Source: Plazaster borealis (Eukaryota; Echinodermata; Asteroidea; Forcipulatida; Labidiasteridae). From it: a stretch of DNA of 64,000 bases. How positions within the stretch are numbered: position 1 is the first letter of the stretch; the number at the start of each line of letters is the position of its first letter. The DNA lies in NCBI GenBank assembly GCA_021014325.1, contig CM037476.1, positions 22,294,827-22,358,826 of the forward strand. Reading direction: 5' to 3'. Shown here piece after piece: positions 1-11,735 of the stretch. Below the pieces are notes generated by a model, which did not search any database, was not told the origin of the DNA, and saw only the letters and a program-made list of their open reading frames with translations. Made by a program: the position numbers and the translations under genes.

Positions 1-84
1 TTACAATTTTTAAATTCAGCTTTTATTTTTGTTCAAACCATATTCAATTAATACAATTTATTAAAACATCACATTACAAGTTCC

Positions 85-462
85 TTTTAAGGCACTGAAC
101 ACGTTTGGAAATTGTCATAGACCAGTGTTCTCTCTTGGTGTATCCAAACATATGCATAAATAACAAGCCTGTGAAAATTTGGGCTCAACTGGTCATTGAA
201 GTTGCAAGAAAATGATGAAAGAAAAAACACCCTTGTTGTACAAATTTGTGTGCTTTTAGATATAGGAATAAAAACTTCTTGCAAGAAGTCTTTTATTATT
301 TTTTAGTGAGAAATTACCTCTTTCTCAAAACTACGTCACTTCAGAGGGAGTCATTTCTCACAATGTTTTATACTATCAACAGCTCTCCGTTGCTTGTTCC
401 AAGTAAGTTTTTATGCTAATATTTGTTTTGAGTCATTACCAAACGTGTACGATACCTTTCAA
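85..462 (-). mobile_element. MITE-like element, family M2 (copy 1)
   Basis: The ends are inverted: the left end reads TTTAAGGCACTGAACACG and the right end is close to its reverse complement (AACGTGTACGATACCTTT). A perfect 16-bp palindrome, ACTTCTTGCAAGAAGT, sits at 274-289. Copies with the same interior occur at 25114-25493 and 55254-55626 in the opposite orientation. No transposase is encoded, so this is a non-autonomous element. Open frames across it are fragments of the repeat. Confidence 0.8.
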
Positions 463-3400
463 AACGATTGCCACAATACACGCTGTAGCTGCTATTCGGG
501 GTGCCCGGAAGTCCAGATTCTCGCGAAAGCTCGTACGTTCTCGAGGTCAATTTACACACAGTATTAAGAAATGGTACCATGCATGGCCATGTAAACAATT
601 TTTAAGTCAACTATTGGACAAATAGACGACTGAAAAATTTGCGAGGTAGATGCCATTGCCAAAAAGAAAACATTAGACAAGTTATGACCATGAAAATTAA
701 ACGGTAAAACAGTGGAGTCCTGGTTAACTATAAAGTCAACAAGATCCAAAATAACAACAATCGAAAAATGTGTATCCTGACAACTACAGACAGTTTCAAC
801 TCTTTTAACAAAGCTACCTGTGCCTGCAGGGGGAATTCCCCACAAAAATGATCAATTGCATTTAAAGCGACAATTGTTACATTTTGTTACGTGCTTTGTG
901 TTGTTTTCATAACCCAAACAAAATGACACAAAAAGAAATAATATGGCTATTGTACTAGCTTCAAATGGTAACTCATTGGTTGTCAATCATTGAATTGGAA
1001 CAAAATATATATTTCGGCTTAAGTGATATTTTATGGTTCCCTTTCATATCGTCAATTACCGGTACTGCCAGCGAATAAAGGGTGGTGGATAAACAACAAT
1101 AAACTTGGAAGTCACAGACTTCTTTGGTAAATAAACTGTCCAAAATTGACACCATAAATGCAGCAATGCAGCAAATTGTTACAACGGCTTTGATTGACTG
1201 CAGATTGTCACAACGTTTGAAGGCTGCAAAGTACCAAACACAGGCGCACGTTCGGGTAAATATTATTTGCATTTTAAACTGGGCTATCAAAATGTTCTCG
1301 ATTGTTGTGGTCTATTATTGTCAACTCCGTTGTTGAGTGATGGACTCGAAATGGGTTTTCAATCATTGCCATTGGATGTCATTAAGTAATAAAGCTTCAG
1401 GCATAGCCTGAACATCTGACGTCACACTTCGAGGCTCTTAAGAATAACGCCAGATACCTGCCTTGAGCGCCTGGCCGAATCCTGCCAGATGTACCTTTGA
1501 CCTCGCATCCATTTCACATGGAGATCCGCAGTCAATTCAAACGTACATGTACACATTACATAGTAAATAAAACAACATTACATGCAGCATGTAGGCTGCG
1601 AACATTTTGTACACCCTGCATGCAGACGACCGAAAGTGCAAACTGACAAACTACATCACCTCGAACTCGAACCAATCATAAACACAGATATGGAAAGCTT
1701 ACGTCACTGCACATTTCTCCAATGAAATAATTGTATCTAATGAAATCATTGGGCCTGTAAGACCAGTGCCTGTCTTTATCCTTGCGGACAAAGACAGGGG
1801 ACCCGTCTACTTCATACATCTCTTCATGGAGCTGTAATAGGCAAGTTAATAATAGGTTTCCCCCCGGTTAATTTCAGCAAAATCTAATTCAGTTTCATTA
1901 ACACGCATTCAAAATCACGCATTTCCCCCCTAATTCATTCAAACTTTGTGTTTTTTTGTAGCTGCCTTTGCAATCATTTTCGTTTTCGTGCACACGCGAT
2001 TTCGTTCTTCTCGATCAGGTTCGTTTCAGACATTCCATTCAATTTTTAGTGGGGCAGATAGGGGAAACATTTGGGGGATATTGTGCCTTTGACGGCACAA
2101 AAATAGAACTCGCACTATAGAGAATGTCACGAGAAAGACAATTGGCTTCAGGGTCACTTGCAGATTTGTCCTTTGTACAAATATATGTAGAATGGCAAGC
2201 AATTTCAAATATTATCTTTCATGCAACATAAAGGGTACATTTACTTTACAGCGAGTGCAGCCATGTGCTACCGTTCAGGTAAAGAACAACAATTGCGTGC
2301 ATTCTAGCGGCAATTTGGGTTTTAATAATAGTGAGCCGAATTAGCCACATCCAAAACCAAATTTGCTCACAGAGGTATTATTTATAAGACTATGGAATAA
2401 GATTTCATTTTTTAAGCAAAATGAAGGGTACATTTAGGGGCCTACTTAGTCCGTCATAGTCAGTATTTGTGAACTATAGTGTTACCTCTATCAACTCAAA
2501 TCATGATAGAAAATGGCGTGTATTCTGCGTCTGATTAGGTATTATTTATAGGGAGTCAAATTAGCTGGTCTCACTGTCTTTCCGGAGCCAGTCTTGCTGC
2601 AGCCTTACTGCAGCCAGTCTAGCTCTAAGAGGTCGATGCGTGTTTATTGCTGATGAAGATCATTTCATTGTCATAGGCATGGCATGGTCATGGTTCGTTT
2701 TCCAAAAATGAAACCAGGAACTATAGTCTCATCACTGAACCTGTCCATGTTTTTAGATCCAGAATGAGACAGCATTTTTAACTGTCTTTTATTATAACTT
2801 CATAATGTTTTTTATTTCTTGTTATTCTAGTTTCTTGTTTGCTTCATAGCTAGCGGCTCTATTTGTCCTTTTATTCTGCCCAAAAGTTACGTTAGTTTAA
2901 CATTTTGTATTTTGTATTTATTTTATTTGTGTATTGATTTTTTTCTAAATCTTGGTAAGAAGTTTTATTGGGTCTGACACAATGCATCTATGATGACAGT
3001 TTTTTTAAACTTTTGTCTTGACCCGGACAATTTTAAAAGTATATGTACTTATGTCCGAAGATTTAAAATGAAATAAATAAAAATAATGACTGACTATTCA
3101 ACCCTTTACAACCCTGCGAGAATCATGATATCAAATCACACTACTCATCTGCAGGGTAGCTGTTGCCGACAGTCAACCAAAGCAGGAAAAAAGAAGCTGT
3201 TTGCACTAATCAAAAACATATTTCACATCTTCTTGAAGTTATTTTCTCTTTTGCAGATATCAATCTTTAAAAATACATTTGAAAAAGTTATATCTCATCT
3301 CCTTTCCCTATTTGTATTATTATTATTTGTTTTTAAAATACTTGTTTACCGTATAAGCCCCAAGTAAAGTTTTAGGTTTCTAAAAACTGTCAAAACCCCT

Positions 3401-4259
3401 TGAAGTTTCATTAACAGGTGAACATATATTTTATTAAGCCATCGTGACAGTTTAAGGTAAAATTAAATTTCTATTATCCAAAATCTGGTTATCTGTCCCA
3501 GGCATCTTGCCCCAGTGTAGGCTACCCTATTGCACCTTATCCTTTTCTAGAGTTATCTATGCACAAAAATACCCACAGCAGTGCTTTGTAAGTTATGAGT
3601 TAAAAAAAACCCCAAAACCCATAATTTGTCTCTTGAAATACAACCTGCGGTCCGCCATTTTTTTGAGTCAAAGTTTTGGTTCTACGAAATAGCGGACCGT
3701 GTTCTGTCATGAAATTCAACAAAAACCACACAATTTCAAGGGATATTTGTCTGAATCATTATAATTGTACTTTCAAAATGACTTTACAACCTTCATTACA
3801 TACCAAACGCCTTTTATAGCCCCCATGCACCCAACCTCTTTAACCATTGCTTGATCATTGGGGCGTATCGGCCACACACGACCCCCCCCCCCCCGGAGCT
3901 ATATCCGAACCATTCATCATTTGCAAGTCAGTACACTCACTTGCGAACTGTAAGTTGTCGAAACAGTTGTACCCGCTCACCGGAACGCTGGATTCCGTTT
4001 ACTGTCTGCGTTGCTACCTTAAGGTAAATATAATCATTAATGTATTTACCAAACTTAATTTTTACAATTGCAAAAAAGACGTAAAACTTAGTTGTTAGAC
4101 AACTTTCTGAGTTCTCGTACAGAGAGAAGACGTCTTTCTGATTTGCAGTAAGCATCTCATGAAGGTCGTGGGTCGTGAAAACAAACCAACAACGCAAACT
4201 GTTAGGCATCATACGAAAGCCCATTAGCGCAAAAAATAAATAAAAATAAATAAATACAA
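463..4259. other. Gene-free stretch, repeat fragments only
   Basis: No open frame here shows a recognisable domain or a convincing exon with splice sites. The segment near 1850-2040 is similar, in reverse complement, to about 26180-26330, so it is a dispersed repeat. AT-rich tracts at 2780-3070 and a C-tract at 3882-3894 are simple sequence. A short imperfect inverted repeat (GGTCCGCCATTT with AAATAGCGGACC) lies at about 3650-3700. Confidence 0.55.
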
Positions 4260-4476
4260 AATATCCAATCTGTTATTACAGATTCACAATGCGTTATTAA
4301 CGGATCAACTATCCGTTATTACAGATTGTGAACCTCTTATTACGGATTGACAATCCGCTATAATACGGATTCACAATCCTTTATAACGGATATACGATCC
4401 GTTATAACGATTCTGAATCCGTTATTATACAGATTGTGAATCCGTAATAACGGATTATCAATCCTAAGTTTTGAGT
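4260..4476. repeat. Array of nested palindromes on an ATCCGTTATTACGGAT core
   Basis: About ten degenerate units alternate between AATCCGTTAT(T/A)ACGGATT and its complement. The sequence can pair with itself in many registers, so it could form cruciforms in DNA or long hairpins in RNA. It has no coding potential. I do not recognise the family. Confidence 0.75.
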
Positions 4477-4933
4477 CTTTCTGCGATAGTTTAGCTCGGA
4501 AACGTAAGTAGATGGTCACTTTAAGCCTCCGTATCATACTGTCAAAGTGTACGGGGGAGTAACAAATTTTATTTATAATTTTTTTGTAATCAGTTTTCTA
4601 ACCGTTGTTTATTTTTAAAGTTGTGTTTCCGATCACTTTGCTTGGGGGGGGGGTGCGAGGCCGTGATATGAGATGTGTTACTCTTGCCAATGTTCTCTTG
4701 TTGTACTGCACTGTTTTTAAGGTGTTTATATTTATTTTTCGAGGTTGTCTTAACTTCTTTATTTACTTCTTGGTGTTTAAAAATGATACTGTCCCGTTTT
4801 GGAATTTTTATAAATTGTAGACATAAATTTAAAAAAAGATTATGTTAATAAGTGGACAATAGGCCTATATAAGAATTGAACGTAATAACATGTTCGCACA
4901 ATAAAGTTGCAATTTCCCACTCAACATTGTCTT

Positions 4934-5314
4934 TCAAGGGTCTGTATACGTTTGTTAATGACTCTGAAAATTAATGGCAATAAAAACTTACTTGGTAAGA
5001 AGTACAGCAGCTTTGGATAGAATGCATTTCGAGAAACTTTTTACTTCGAAGTACTGGGGTTATGGAAAAAGATATCACTTTTTTCCCCAAACTTTTTAAA
5101 TCTGAGAATGGTTTCTCAGATTGTGTATTCCAATTGCAGATTATTCTTCCTGCGTGGACATAACCGCTCCAGATTTTCGGCAATTTCGCAAAAACGTTAC
5201 CACCTTTTGAAATGAAATTTCCACAGGATAGTTTTATGGTATAATCTACAACACTTTACAGGATTGAGCCAAACAGTGGGTTCCAATTACCAAACGTATA
5301 CAATCCCTTTAAAG
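4934..5314 (+). mobile_element. MITE-like element, family M1 (copy 1)
   Basis: It begins with AAGGGTCTGTATACGTTTG and ends with CAAACGTATACAATCCCTTT, imperfect terminal inverted repeats of about 25 bp next to TTTAAA-like flanks. The interior (TTAATGGCAATAAAAACTTA, and a GCGTGGACATAACCGCTCC stretch) recurs in at least five other full-length copies in this window. It is non-coding. Confidence 0.85.
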
Positions 5315-8028
5315 TTGTATCTTCCACGAAGTTTACAACACCTTACATATTTTAAACATTCCTCAACTTGGGGATGTTTTAAAATATTTGTTAGGGTAAT
5401 AGCCCTTGCCTTTTAATTTCATAACGCAATGTGTAATAATTACCACAGAATAATTGAACTTTAAAATGGATCATCTTACTGGACTAAATTTGGACGAGCC
5501 AGGTTTTGTATCCTCTCTTAGCCATTTTGCCCGAAGTTCAATTTGTAAGAATGTATAGTTTGAGGTAGAGTAATTGAAAGTGATAGTTCACTTAAAAATG
5601 AAAGTATTCGATATAGTACTATTGTGTTACAAATAAGAATTAAGAAAACAGAGTTGGCTGTTGCAAACTTCTTACCAAACAAAATGACCAATACATGCAC
5701 ACACAAAAAAGAAGGGAAAGTCAAAAGTTAATGGCCTCCCGTTTCGATCATAACTGTGTCTTTTTCAAAGGCTAAAAAAAGTAGGGTCGAAACGTGTGGC
5801 CATTAACAATTATTTTCGAAAATAAGAATTTGTTGTTGTTCACCCTTTTGTTTTAAGGAGGATGCCAGACCAGAAACATTATTCTTAACTTGGGCAGGGG
5901 GTACTGTGGGAGTTAAAAGGGTCTGGAACCGCCTCGTACAGTGTCCAGTTTGGTACGGTGGAAACAGTCGTTCACACGGTGACTTAGTCGGCAGCGAAAG
6001 CGTCGAGTTGACCCTAAGTACCCTTAAGTACACTGGCGCCTATGGAACCTTGAAAACGTTGTTGTGATTATAATTACTGCATTCCAATGTCATAATTAAG
6101 CCCTAAAAAACCCCACACACAATGGGTTGTGGATTGTATGCTGAGGATGATCTTTCTACAAAGGGACATTTAGATCCGCGAAATTAGTTATTGTCAATTA
6201 ATATACTTGTTGAGGCTGGGTCATCCTTGCATAAAACCACCAACCCACATGACAAGAAATAATGAGGGAAAACAATAATTTATCATCCGAAGTGAAATGA
6301 TTCTTCCGTACTCATGGAGAAAATTTAATTGGAAGACAATTGCTGTTTTTTCAACCCAAAAATTAGTCTTGGCGCCGATCGTTCTGCGAATTTCTAAATG
6401 CTGTCACTTAAGAACTTCGTGAGAACTTCGTATAATTACTTGTTTAACCTGTCAAGCGAGGTCAACTTCAGTTTTTAAGTGAAGATTAGAGTGTGCGATT
6501 TATTTTCTTCCACACACATTTAAACGCTGTAACTTTGGGACTGCATTCTCTGAATCTGGGTCAGAATTAACACAGACAAAAGATCAAAGGGGGGGGGGGG
6601 CAAGCTCGATATTTTTTCGGTTTGGCACGATCCCTTCTCCGCGCCATACTAACAAGGAGTCCCGGTCAGCAGTTTGTCTTGCTGACCCAATGACCTTTCC
6701 AACCTTGTTGCCTTCTAACTATCCAGGACTTTCTTGCGTGTTTGCATAATTGTTCCTATTGAAAAGTTCATAATTTTTTTTCAGATACAAAATACATAAA
6801 TAAATATAATAAGTAAATGCATAGATTACCGTTCTGGTTAATCCTTGACAGTCATGTAATGTTCAAATTATAGGCCTATATATATCTTTTTATTTATTAA
6901 AAAAAATGTTCTTCTTTTTTCTGTTTTCTTTTCTGGTTGGTGTTTCTGCTTTTGTTTGACTATTAAATTGGGGGTTTTAAGTAACGGTGGTGTCTGTATA
7001 TACATTTTAATAATTCTTTTTCACTGGCCATTTTGTTGTTTTACTTTTCACTACAATGTTAGAATTCTGTGTATCATATAATATCAATTGTTATTCTTTT
7101 AAATCAGCAGGGTCTGGGAGGGCATTTCTTTTTTTATGACAGTTTTTTTTACTTTTGCCTTTCCCTGGACGGCCTCTGCTCGTAATATTGTTTTGTCCAA
7201 AGAATTAAGATAAAATAAGTACAAATAAACCTTTCCAAATTCACCTGTCGGACTTTGAAACTTCGCATGGTGGAAAACAATTCAGAAACTAACCTTTTGG
7301 TTACCAATTGGGTTCATCTCCCTGCTGTGGCGGTTTTGTATAGAACCCGTGCACCGGTTCTTTCCTTTTCAATTGGTGCTCGATATGGGCCATTGTGTCT
7401 TGTGTGCTTGGAATCTCAGGAATTCTTTTGAGGATTTTAGGGGGGGGGAGTCCTATACAAGAGGAAAATAGTGTGTTATAGTATGGGAACATTGGGGGGA
7501 CCCTCTGCCCCATATCGGGCAGGCTATAGTTCTTTTCAGAACCACAACTAAACAGCCAAACCACCGGTGTGGTTTACCTTTCCACTGTTCCTTCATGAAC
7601 CAACAGAGCCTACTATAGACTCAGTTATTTACGAGAGAAATAGTTGAACTTGCATTTAAATTATCTAGTATATTAGGTATAACTGTTTGAGTGTAATGCA
7701 GTGAATTTCGTTGCCTAAAGATCGTTGATTTGACGGTTTGCAAAAGAAGATTTGTTATTTCGCTGAACCGGTTGTAGTTAAGGTTTTTATTAATTGGTAT
7801 CTAATGTTTTTCTCTATATTTATTATGTTTTGCAGACTGCCCCGATTATCTGGTAGCCTTAAGGACTGGGTTTAAACTTACATTATTATACAAAGATTGT
7901 TCATTAATGTTCAGAGGAAATAAAACACTTTTGATCAGACCTGCATATTAAATTGTTCCAAGGCTTTTCCTTCAATTTTCCCTGGTTACGCTTTTTATTT
8001 TGCTATTCATTCTATTTTGTTTAAACAG
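5315..8028. other. Gene-free stretch upstream of the sulfotransferase-like gene
   Basis: No exon is recognised. A motif GGTCGAAACGTG followed by GGCCATTAACAAT near 5785-5815 recurs near 17378-17402. A G-tract occurs at 6590-6600. The window 7301-7564 is open on the minus strand but has no recognisable domain. The last bases (TTTTGTTTAAACAG, ending at 8028) form a plausible 3' splice site just before the sulfotransferase start codon. Confidence 0.5.
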
Positions 8029-8046
8029 GTTATTTACCGGTAATAA

Positions 8047-8892
8047 ATGGACATGGATAAGTCTTCAAGTCGCATTATCCTCTGGGGTGTACCCATGTGT
8101 TTGTCCACAGTCTTCACGAGGTGCATGGCAGCCAGGGGCAACACGGAAATCTTTGTGGAACCCTACGACAACTGCCACAGTTTCGGTCCGGAGAGGCGGG
8201 TCGCATGGCCGGCCCAGATCCACTCGGCAGACCTGGTTAACGACTGGCAGACTTATAGTTGGACAAAGGCTATGCTCGAGGAGGAGTTCCCACAGTCTGC
8301 TGAGATTATCTTCGTGAAGGACATGGCTTTCGCCATGGACGGAAAGTACGAGATGCTACCAGGTGGTTACCGCCACACTTTCATAATCAGGGACCCGGTC
8401 AAGGTGTGGTCGGCTTACCGTAAGAGAATCAGACAATTGTTGGTGGGTGATAACAACGGCACAGACCTACAGGAAGATCTTGAAAGCTATGTCAGTCCCT
8501 CATCCGTCTACAGGGCCAGTTATTATCTCATGGACCACGTGAGATCTGTTCTCCATCAGACACCGGTCATTGTTGACGCCGATGATCTGGCGGCTCACCC
8601 CGAGCAGACTATGCGGCGGTACTGCTCCGAAGTCGGCATCCCGTACAAGGAAGAAATGCTGAACTTTGCCTCCCAAGAGGGGACCGATGATAAGAAATGG
8701 CACTGCTCCGATTTTTTTAAGTGGGGAGGGGAGCAAGGTGGGTTCTATGACAAGGCGATGAAGAGTCAAAGCTTCCTTGTGAATAAGACAGAGTATAGGA
8801 TGGCGGACTTGCCTCCGGATGTTGTTGAATGCGTTAGGAGAAACCAGCCGTGGTACGAGAAGATGTACGCCATGCGATTAAAACCAGAATGA
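8047..8892 (+). CDS. Sulfotransferase-like protein, P-loop fold, 281 aa, single coding exon
   Basis: This is an intact frame encoding a predicted cytosolic protein of the PAPS-dependent sulfotransferase superfamily. Residues 10-31 (IILWGVPMCLSTVFTRCM then AARG) look like the strand-loop-helix that binds the 5'-phosphosulfate. Residues 110-126 (HTFIIRDPVKVWSAYRK) carry the 3'-phosphate-binding signature, with Arg115 and Ser122 correctly spaced. The FVKDMAF stretch at 89-95 is typical of this divergent branch, as I recall it from invertebrate proteins often misnamed branched-chain aminotransferase-like. The acceptor substrate cannot be inferred. No signal peptide or membrane segment is visible. 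The start is well supported: TAA lies directly before the ATG in the same frame, and a possible 3' splice site ends at 8028, so any upstream exon would be 5' UTR. The length fits a complete small sulfotransferase. GC content is clearly higher than in the flanks. Confidence 0.88.
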   Translation: MDMDKSSSRIILWGVPMCLSTVFTRCMAARGNTEIFVEPYDNCHSFGPERRVAWPAQIHSADLVNDWQTYSWTKAMLEEEFPQSAEIIFVKDMAFAMDGKYEMLPGGYRHTFIIRDPVKVWSAYRKRIRQLLVGDNNGTDLQEDLESYVSPSSVYRASYYLMDHVRSVLHQTPVIVDADDLAAHPEQTMRRYCSEVGIPYKEEMLNFASQEGTDDKKWHCSDFFKWGGEQGGFYDKAMKSQSFLVNKTEYRMADLPPDVVECVRRNQPWYEKMYAMRLKPE

Positions 8893-9061
8893 CTCCGGCG
8901 CTTTTTAGCCGTCTGCCGCCCTCTAGTGAATGATGTATTTATTGACTGTGTTTGCATGATGGAAGTATAAAGGTTCCATCTCGTATATTTATATGGAAGA
9001 AATATTGGACTTCTACAAAGGATTGCTTAATGAACTTGAAAAGTATTAACAACATAATGAT

Positions 9062-9067
9062 AATAAA
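9062..9067 (+). terminator. Polyadenylation signal AATAAA for the sulfotransferase-like gene
   Basis: A canonical AATAAA lies 170 bp after the stop codon, in AT-rich sequence with no competing exon between. This is a positional inference. Confidence 0.55.
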
Positions 9068-9211
9068 ATTATGAATCTTTATTTAGTAAACCAACAGGTA
9101 TGAATAGATCATTGTCAGTATTATACAGTATTGTTTTAAAACACCCTGGTGTCAAAATTACACCCCTGGTGTTCGTACTGAGTATGTTTAACACTGGATC
9201 AGATTGTATCT

Positions 9212-9464
9212 TCACCATGTCAAGCTGTGAAGTATGTCCATTTTGTTAAATGACTTTGAAGGTCGTACTCGTAGTCCTTTATATAGAAACTGAACATTCC
9301 TTTTGAAATAACGCCCATCACGAATGCTGATGAAAGAGTCAACACTGTATTCTTCAAGGTGTCCCGTGTGAAAATACTGGAAGTCAGGATCTGTGGCCCT
9401 GGCTACGGCTATGATAAGATCGCTCATGGCTCTGGCTTCGGGTAAGGCACGATCACTGCGGCAT
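9212..9464 (-). CDS. Possible last exon of an unrecognised minus-strand gene
   Basis: The minus strand is open up to a TGA at 9212-9214. The last ~83 residues have a balanced, protein-like composition (for example LPEARAMSDLIIAVARATD and HTGHLEEYSVDSFISIRDG), unlike the low-complexity frames elsewhere. On the minus strand the sequence just upstream reads CAATACACAG, a possible 3' splice site that would start the exon at 9464. Further upstream the same frame runs into a CA microsatellite and is clearly non-coding. I recognise no domain and found no partner exon. It may be a real terminal exon, a decayed exon or chance. Confidence 0.25.
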
Positions 9465-9545
9465 CTGTGTATTGTGTATGTTGTGTAAAGTTGCTTCATA
9501 TGATCTAGTCGCATTATGGCAGTGGCAGAGGGAGCCCCCCTAAAA

Positions 9546-9572
9546 ACACACACACACACACACACACACACA
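9546..9572. repeat. (CA)n microsatellite
   Basis: A run of CA dinucleotides. It creates spurious poly-Cys/Val frames on the minus strand. Confidence 0.95.
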
Positions 9573-10359
9573 TACTCTTTACACACTCTTCCCATATTAT
9601 ACAGAAGTACCCCCTCCCTGAACATTCTATAAATAATTCCTGAGATTCCCAGAACACAGTGATACACCACGCCACATACCGAGCACCAAATGGAAACTGA
9701 AATCTGAATGTTTTTTTTTCATAACGATTGCCTGAAACTGATTGCCTTGTGGTGACATAGACGACTACCTTGCCGCAAACGCACAACATTGCCGTGACAT
9801 GTACTTGTCAGGTTCATTCTATCTATCTTACTTCAAGTTGCATATCCATAGACTTGCCCAGGGCTCTTAACTCGAGCCCGCCTGCAGCCAACCATGCATT
9901 GACAAGTTCGCCAGGGGTACCCGGTACTCTCATACGCACTTATGCAGAGCACAATTACGTGTATACTGCGGGATACATTATTTGCAACCTCGAGCAATGA
10001 TCTTTTGACACTATCTGTAACAACCTTTGCGGTAACTAAACATTCACAAATGTATTATGACATGAAAAATATTCGGCTGGTAAAGTCTGGAACCACGACT
10101 CCCTCTATAGAGCCACCAATTATAGCATAATGCTTTTATATAATTTTGTTTTTAACCCACACCGATGAGTGTAAAACACTGTGTACTCTGTACCTTTGCA
10201 TTGCTAAAGCAGATGTCTTACCACTATACATATGCTTGATCCCCGATGCAAAATTAACATCTATTACACATGTTTTAGTTATTGCTTACGCCACAAACAG
10301 ACGTGTCTTATTAACTGTATCCTATCAACTTCAACATTTTCCCTCAAACTAAACATCTT

Positions 10360-10985
10360 CCAAAGATGATTAAATTCAGACCCGTCGCTTGTTGGATGAA
10401 ATCAAGACGGGCAGGGTGTTCTTTTTCACTACCGCGGTCCATTCTTACATTCCAGATCGGGTCTTGGCTTGTGGGAAGAAGCTGCGATTTTTCACTTAGG
10501 AGGTTTTTATTCGACAAATGCACAGCTTCCTCGCTATCTACTTATAATTACTATATGAAACGTTGCTTGGTCTGATTGGACATCCTTCTACAGTCAACGA
10601 ACAACATTATGACAACAAAGCATGACTAAGAAATATAGCTGAATGGAACTCTCAAAATAAATATTTGTTTGCGGTATACCTAGTTGCTGTTTTTTTTATG
10701 TAGAACAAAACATAGTTCACTTTCATTAGGATAAAAGCAATCTGTGCTGTAAGTAGATTGTTTTATCAGTATTTAGGATAGTTGAACTGATATTTAAGAT
10801 AGTCAAACTGTGATATGTTGGGCATGTAAACGTCATTATTGCACATTATTCAAATTGCAGCTTCTTCCCACAAGCTGTGATCCGATCTGGAATGTGAGAA
10901 TGAACCGCGGTAGTGAAAAAGAACACCCTACCCTTCTTGATTTCATCCAACAAGCGACGGGTCTTAATTTAACCATCTTTTGAAG
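10360..10985. mobile_element. Foldback element with ~120-bp terminal inverted repeats
   Basis: The left arm (about 10360-10485) and right arm (about 10857-10985) are reverse complements with few mismatches. They begin CAAAGATGATTAAATTCAG and CAAAAGATGGTTAAATTAAG. The arms are separated by about 370 bp that includes short GATAGTTGAACTGATATTT-type repeats. Both arms translate outward to nearly the same peptide (PVACWMKSRR, then GCSFSLPR), which follows from the inverted repeat and is not evidence of a gene. No transposase is seen. Confidence 0.75.
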
Positions 10986-11258
10986 GGCGGTTGGGTTGGC
11001 GTAGTGGTATCTTTCCTCGCCTTCCACCTCTAGGACCCCGGTTCGAATCCCGCCGGGGGCACTATGTAGATTGGGTTTTCAGTCCCTACCTGACTGCGTG
11101 GGTTTTCCCTGGAGTATTTCTCTGGGGTTTTCCTCCCACATCTGAAACTGAATTGTCCTTCGTTGTCTTCTTTCAATGGGGTTTTTGGCTAGTTTAGTGA
11201 TTAAGTTCGCTTTTCTGAGAGTTCTTGGCTTCACAACCAGAATTAACAAATGAAATGA
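10986..11258 (+). mobile_element. tRNA-derived SINE with Deu-like central domain
   Basis: The head reads GTTGGCGTAGTGGTATC then GGTTCGAATCCCGCC, matching A-box and B-box promoters of RNA polymerase III. The body (GACTGCGTGGGTTTTCCC, then TTTTCCTCCCACATC) resembles the Deu domain of DeuSINEs as I remember it. The tail (AGTGATTAAGTTCGCTTTT, then CAACCAGAATT) is shared with the SINE at 29284. It abuts the right arm of the foldback element. Confidence 0.75.
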
Positions 11259-11284
11259 AACATGGGGCCGAGTTAAAAACTCAC

Positions 11285-11735
11285 TGATAATTCAGGTATT
11301 TAAATTGAGAATGTCAGATAGTTACAGTGATATTTCAGATGGTTAAACTGTTATTTCAGATAACCAAACTTATATTTCAGACAGCTACAAATCCACTGAT
11401 ACTTCAGATATTTAAATTGATATTTTAGATAGTTAAATTAATGGTTGTGATGGTTAAACTGATATTTCTTATACTGATATTCATATATCAAATAGTTGAA
11501 CTGATAGTATTTCAAATAGTCAAACTGATATAATTATGTTATAGTATTATTTCAGATATCAGATATAGGTGAACTGATAATAGTTCAAATTCATATATCA
11601 AATAGTTGAACTGAAAGTGATACTTATTTTTCAGATATGATAACAGTTCAAATAGTTTAACTATAACAGCAATACTAATATTTCAGGTATTAAATAGTTA
11701 AACTGATAATATTTCAAGTAGATATTTCACAAAGT
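11285..11735. repeat. Degenerate tandem array of GATATTTCAGATAGTTAAACT
   Basis: About 15-18 imperfect units of roughly 20-26 bp built from GATATTTCAGATAGTTAAAC. A short stretch of the same repeat lies at 10770-10830 inside the neighbouring foldback element. It is AT-rich and non-coding. Confidence 0.75.
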
